From positions 1 to 9,301 of the forward strand of contig JASBTC010000047.1 in assembly GCA_030148625.1 (NCBI GenBank): DNA of 9,301 nt, given 5' to 3'. A program made the translations under genes and the position numbers. The DNA is from Sphingobium sp. Lineage in GTDB: Bacteria > Pseudomonadota > Alphaproteobacteria > Sphingomonadales > Sphingomonadaceae. Of the stretch, positions 6,084-9,301 are shown one piece after another; the first letter of the stretch is position 1, and the number at the start of each line of letters is the position of its first letter. The notes below the pieces were generated by a model that was given only the letters and a program-made list of their open reading frames with translations, ran no database searches and was not told the origin of the DNA.

Positions 6084-7271
6084 CTACTTGCCCAGCACGA
6101 TGTCCGCGATGCTCCAGAGGCTTTGGCCGGCGGCGCCATCGGTGTTGGCGAGCACCACGATCGTCGTGCGGCGGTCCGGGAAGGTATAGAGGCCGCTGGC
6201 GAAGCCGTTGATCGCACCGCCATGACCGATCACGCGGCGGCCGTCGCGCGTGCCCAAGGCGAGGCCCAGGCCATAGTCCATCGGCGGATTGCCCTTGGCG
6301 TCGGGCTTGCGCGCCTGGCTGGTCGTCCGGCCATCATTCAGCCTGGCGGGATCGGTCATCACCGCCAGGCTTTCGGGCTTCAGCAGCTTTCCGCCGAACA
6401 GTGCCTGATGCCAGCGCAGCATGTCGGTCGCGGTGGAGCGGATGCCCCCGGCACCGCCCGAAATGCTGACCGACAATGCCTCGGCATTGGCCAGCTTGCC
6501 ATTGCGCAGGCCATATCCCTTGGCGCGGCGCGGCACGATCGTGATCTCGTCGTCATAGGCGGTGTCGACCAGCCCCAGCGGTTTCACGATCATCTCGTCC
6601 AGCGCGACCGCATAGGGCTTGCCCGTCAATTTCTCGACCAGCGCGCCCGCCATCACATAAGCGGAATTATTATAACGATAATCGGTGCCGACCGGGAAAT
6701 CGGTGAGATTGTCCTGTGCGGCGATGCCGGCGACCAGTTCCGGCATGGTATGGGCGCGCCACATACGTACGCCCAATGGGCTCTTCGCCCCCCAAAATGC
6801 CTCATCGGTATAGCCGTGGATGCCCGAAGTATGGTTGAGCAGGTGGCGAACCGTGATCCCATCCGCATGTGGAAAATCGGGGAAATATTTGCTGATCGGA
6901 TCGCTCAGCGACAATTGGCCGCGCTCGACGAGCATCAGCAGCATCGCGGACGTAAATTGCTTGGTGATCGAACCGATGCGGAAGATCGTGTCGGGCTTCA
7001 CCGCCTGGCCGTCTTCCAGATCGGCCATGCCATAGCCTTTGACCAGGGCGATCCTGCCATCCTTCATCACGCCCACCACGGCGCCGGCCAGCTTGCCCTT
7101 GGCAAGCTCGTCCGCCAACACCTTGTCGATGGCTTTGCCATCGACCGCCACCGCAGCCGTGCGGGTTGCGCCCTGATGGGCCGCCGGCGTGGCGCTGCCC
7201 TGCGCGAAGGCTGTGCCGCCGGCAGCCGTCAGCGCCACAGCCGAAAGACCCGCAAACCATTTCGATTTCAT
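6084..7271 (-). CDS. Secreted serine hydrolase, class C beta-lactamase / DD-peptidase family
   Basis: A 395-residue member of the beta-lactamase family (Pfam PF00144). The family includes AmpC, D,D-carboxypeptidases, D-aminopeptidases and EstB-type esterases; they use a serine nucleophile to cut amides or esters, often next to D-amino acids. A signal peptide covers about 1-23 (AFA before Q24), giving a periplasmic or exported enzyme. All three active-site motifs are present: S101-I-T-K104, Y200-N-N202 and H350-G-G352 (in VIGHGGAINGFASG). The third motif is HGG rather than the KTG of true AmpC, which favours a peptidase or esterase over a lactamase. The ATG at 7271 is chosen over those at 7274 and 7301 because it aligns with the receptor's start (same MKSKWF, same GGGGATTG leader). 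It has its own copy of the shared promoter module and follows the deacylase gene by 150 nt. Confidence 0.93.
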   Translation of the reverse strand: MKSKWFAGLSAVALTAAGGTAFAQGSATPAAHQGATRTAAVAVDGKAIDKVLADELAKGKLAGAVVGVMKDGRIALVKGYGMADLEDGQAVKPDTIFRIGSITKQFTSAMLLMLVERGQLSLSDPISKYFPDFPHADGITVRHLLNHTSGIHGYTDEAFWGAKSPLGVRMWRAHTMPELVAGIAAQDNLTDFPVGTDYRYNNSAYVMAGALVEKLTGKPYAVALDEMIVKPLGLVDTAYDDEITIVPRRAKGYGLRNGKLANAEALSVSISGGAGGIRSTATDMLRWHQALFGGKLLKPESLAVMTDPARLNDGRTTSQARKPDAKGNPPMDYGLGLALGTRDGRRVIGHGGAINGFASGLYTFPDRRTTIVVLANTDGAAGQSLWSIADIVLGK

Positions 7272-7278
7272 CATCCAA

Positions 7279-7283
7279 TCCCC
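7279..7283 (-). promoter_or_regulatory. Ribosome binding site of the serine hydrolase gene
   Basis: GGGGA lies 7 nt before the ATG at 7271 and only 4 nt before the adjacent ATG at 7274. Spacing and the matching GGGGATTG leader of the receptor gene both favour 7271. Confidence 0.6.
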
Positions 7284-7335
7284 GCTTCCTGATCTCGACA
7301 CGCTCGTCGCGTTCGCGTGCCTGCAGCTTCCAGCT

Positions 7336-7402
7336 TTCCGCAGGACGAGGCTCAGGAATATGGGTGCAGATCGATAATGTGCTTTAGCGGAGCTAAACGA
7401 TC
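7336..7402 (-). promoter_or_regulatory. Promoter/operator module of the serine hydrolase gene (copy B)
   Basis: Second copy of the module described at 5902-5968. The palindrome here is TTTAGCTCCGCTAAA (7383-7397; six paired bases each side of three), and the outer dyad is reduced to GATCG/CGATC (7398-7402 and 7369-7373) at the same 34-nt overall span. The CATATT -10 candidate is at 7357-7362 with AAAGCA (7380-7385) 17 nt upstream, and TTCCGCAG is at 7336-7343. Only 19 nt separate it from the deacylase stop codon, and no terminator is visible there, so read-through from the deacylase gene may add to expression of the serine hydrolase. Confidence 0.7.
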
Positions 7403-7421
7403 CACCCGACCGGCGACTTCG

Positions 7422-9299
7422 CTACTTCCTTTTGGCCGCCGCTTCCGCCTGAACCGATCCCTGACCCGGCAGCACGACGGCGCCGTCATCGCCCAGCGTC
7501 ACCGACACCACCGGCGCTTCCGTGCTGCCATCGGCATGATCGAGCGTCAGCGTCGCCGCTTTGGCGCCGGCGCTCTTGTTGCGGAGGATCGCGGTCACGC
7601 TCGCCCAGCCCTTGCCGGTCTGGAGCACGCCCAGCCGGTCGGCGGTCCAGACCCGGCCGGTCTTCGCATCGGTCAGCTTGACCGTGCCGGTGGCATGGCG
7701 CTGGCCGCTGCCCTGCGCGGCCTGAAAGCTGACCGTGTAATCGGCCGATTTCGCGGTCGCGGTGACCGAGCGTGCGTCGGTGGCCGGGGTCATCGGCCGG
7801 CTCGGCATATGGGTGTCGCGTAGCAATAGCGCGCCTGATTTGACGCCTGTCGCGGCGCCGTCGGACAGGGCGGTGACGCCGTTGACGATGACATGGCGGA
7901 TGCCGTCCGATTTGAGCGTCGGCGCGTCGAAGGTGGCATGATCGCGCACCGTCTTCGGATCGAACAGAGTCACGTCGGCGCGCATGCCCGGCGCGATGCG
8001 ACCACGATCGACCATGCCGATGATGGCGGCGGGCAGCGCGGTCATCTTGCGCACCGCATCCTCCAGCGTGATCGCGCCGGTGTCGCGGGCATAATGACCG
8101 AGCACTTTAGGGAAGCTGCCATAATAGCGCGGATGGCCGCGATTGGGGATCGCCGCCCCGCAATCGCAGGCGACCGCGGTGTCGGGATATTTGAGGAAGG
8201 TGATCACATCGTCTTCCAGCCCGAAGGTCATGTTGGCGGTGATGAAGGGATCGCGCTCCAGCGTGCGCAGCACCGCTTCGCCGGCGCCGATCTTTTCCTC
8301 GGCCATGATGTCGGTCAGCCGCTTGTTGATGCCCGGAAGCGAAATGCCTTCCGCGCCGCCCAGCCGTGTCGCCATCGCATATTCCGCAGCCTGGACCAGT
8401 TGCGGCCGGAGCTTGGGATCCTTGAAGCGGGCGAGCATCGCATCGCTCCCGCCATCGGCCGCCCAGCCGGGAACGAGGAAGGCCTGAAGCGCGGTCTGGC
8501 CGGCGAGATAGGGATAGATGTCGATCGCGGTCCAGGTGCCGCGTGCCGTCGCGGCAGACACCATCTTGAGCACATTGGGTGCGTTGCCGCGTTCCTTGCC
8601 CGCGCTCTTGATATGGGTGATGACCGGCGTCAGCCCGGCCTGTTCGGCAACCGAAACCGTTTCTTCCATACCCTTGAACGAGCTGAGATTGTCCTCGGGG
8701 CGCAGCCGGTCATGATTGGGGAAGTTGGTCCGCCAGGGTTTGGCGACCGAGACGATGCTGATCACTTCCTCGGGCTTGGCATAATAGGTCGGGCGATAGT
8801 CCAGCCCCGATGCCACGCCCCAGGCGCCGGCCTTCAGATTTGTTTCCAGCCCCGCACGCATTGCCGAAATCTGCGCCTCGGTCGGCCGCTGATCGCGCTC
8901 CCCCATCGCGTTTTCCCAGATCGCGTTGAAACCGACATATGCGCCGATATTCTCGGCGAGCCCGTTGGACGCATAGGTCCGAAGCTGGCCGGCTATGTCG
9001 ATCTCTCCGCTGCCATCGGCATTGATGATCTCGGTGGTGACGCCCTGGGTGAGCATGTTGACCGCGGTCGAGACCGCGTCGGGTTCGGCATGGCTATGCA
9101 GGTTGATAAAGCCGGGGGCGACGACCAGCCCCTTGGCGTCGATCGTCTTCGCAGCGCGTGCGGGGCCGACATCGCCGACCGCGACGATATGCCCATCGGC
9201 GATCGCGACATCGCCCGGATAACCGGGCAGGCCGCTGCCGTCGACGATGGTACCGCCGCGAATGACGATGTCATAGGCCGGGGCGTCCTTTGCCGAGGC
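7422..9299 (-). CDS. N-acyl-D-amino-acid deacylase-type amidohydrolase, 5' end outside the window
   Basis: At least 625 residues of a metal-dependent amidohydrolase of the D-aminoacylase family, which removes the acyl group from N-acyl-D-amino acids. The frame is open to the right edge, so the true start and any signal peptide are missing; the ATG at 9056 is internal. Numbering from the edge: a beta-sandwich entry (YDIVIRGGTIVDGSG, 9-23), the metal motif N-L-H68-S-H70 after VVAPGF, QGVTTEIINADG (85-96), a His in VITHIKSAGKE (His229), and the barrel end CDCGAAIPNRGHPRYYGSF with a candidate catalytic Asp379. The sandwich closes with GRIAPGMRADVTLFDP. About 125 further residues form a C-terminal tail not usual in the family. 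Two positions differ from the textbook enzyme: GNCG reads NADG and SDG reads CDCG. It ends 150 nt before the serine hydrolase start. Confidence 0.9.
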   Translation of the reverse strand, partial: ASAKDAPAYDIVIRGGTIVDGSGLPGYPGDVAIADGHIVAVGDVGPARAAKTIDAKGLVVAPGFINLHSHAEPDAVSTAVNMLTQGVTTEIINADGSGEIDIAGQLRTYASNGLAENIGAYVGFNAIWENAMGERDQRPTEAQISAMRAGLETNLKAGAWGVASGLDYRPTYYAKPEEVISIVSVAKPWRTNFPNHDRLRPEDNLSSFKGMEETVSVAEQAGLTPVITHIKSAGKERGNAPNVLKMVSAATARGTWTAIDIYPYLAGQTALQAFLVPGWAADGGSDAMLARFKDPKLRPQLVQAAEYAMATRLGGAEGISLPGINKRLTDIMAEEKIGAGEAVLRTLERDPFITANMTFGLEDDVITFLKYPDTAVACDCGAAIPNRGHPRYYGSFPKVLGHYARDTGAITLEDAVRKMTALPAAIIGMVDRGRIAPGMRADVTLFDPKTVRDHATFDAPTLKSDGIRHVIVNGVTALSDGAATGVKSGALLLRDTHMPSRPMTPATDARSVTATAKSADYTVSFQAAQGSGQRHATGTVKLTDAKTGRVWTADRLGVLQTGKGWASVTAILRNKSAGAKAATLTLDHADGSTEAPVVSVTLGDDGAVVLPGQGSVQAEAAAKRK

Positions 9300-9301
9300 C
9301 G

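Noticed and set aside
6084..7271. True AmpC beta-lactamase resistance gene
   Set aside because: The third motif is HGG instead of KTG and the context is catabolic; family membership alone does not indicate antibiotic resistance.
6123..7292. Plus-strand open frame (389 codons) opposite the serine hydrolase
   Set aside because: It exactly shadows a gene with all three catalytic motifs; its own translation matches no family and has no ribosome binding site that I can see.
635..9299. Lasso-peptide biosynthesis and isopeptidase locus
   Set aside because: Sphingomonad lasso loci also carry TonB receptors and serine hydrolases, but no precursor, B or C maturation protein, or prolyl-oligopeptidase-like isopeptidase is visible here.

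Overview
The window looks like chromosomal DNA from a GC-rich alphaproteobacterium, most likely a sphingomonad (Sphingomonas/Sphingopyxis/Novosphingobium type). This is an inference from codon usage, the style of the TonB-dependent receptor (EIIVTA TonB box followed by QKREEKLRDVP), and the pairing of such a receptor with secreted hydrolases. No rRNA, tRNA, CRISPR array, transposase or phage gene is visible.

Layout, left to right. Positions 1-134 hold a perfect stem-loop (28-51) and the leader of a small plus-strand VOC (glyoxalase-fold) protein at 135-569. Everything else is on the minus strand, so it reads from the right edge leftwards. First is an N-acyl-D-amino-acid deacylase-type amidohydrolase whose 5' end lies beyond the right edge (7422-9299). 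Next are a secreted serine hydrolase of the class C beta-lactamase / DD-peptidase family (6084-7271), a stem-loop (6006-6045) and a TonB-dependent outer-membrane receptor (3639-5828). Then come three tandem paralogues of a periplasmic alpha/beta-hydrolase related to the IroE/Fes esterases: 2666-3616, 1647-2597 and 635-1611. The third copy is broken by a one-base deletion. The receptor and the three hydrolases are closely packed (gaps of 22, 68 and 35 nt) and look like one operon.

The strongest non-coding signal is a 67-nt module found twice, upstream of the receptor (5902-5968) and upstream of the beta-lactamase-family gene (7336-7402). By hand alignment 45 of 52 core bases are identical without gaps. 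Each copy carries a TTTAGC...GCTAAA palindrome inside a wider GATCG...CGATC dyad, next to a possible -10 element, and a downstream TTCCGCAG block at fixed distance. The two genes it precedes also begin with nearly the same signal peptide (MKSKWF). This suggests one regulator controls both units.

As a working hypothesis, the locus takes up and dismantles a compound with both ester and amide or D-amino-acid bonds, for example a depsipeptide or siderophore-like molecule. The receptor would import it, the periplasmic esterases and the serine hydrolase would cut it, and the deacylase would release D-amino acids. The family assignments are well supported; the substrate is not determined by the sequence.
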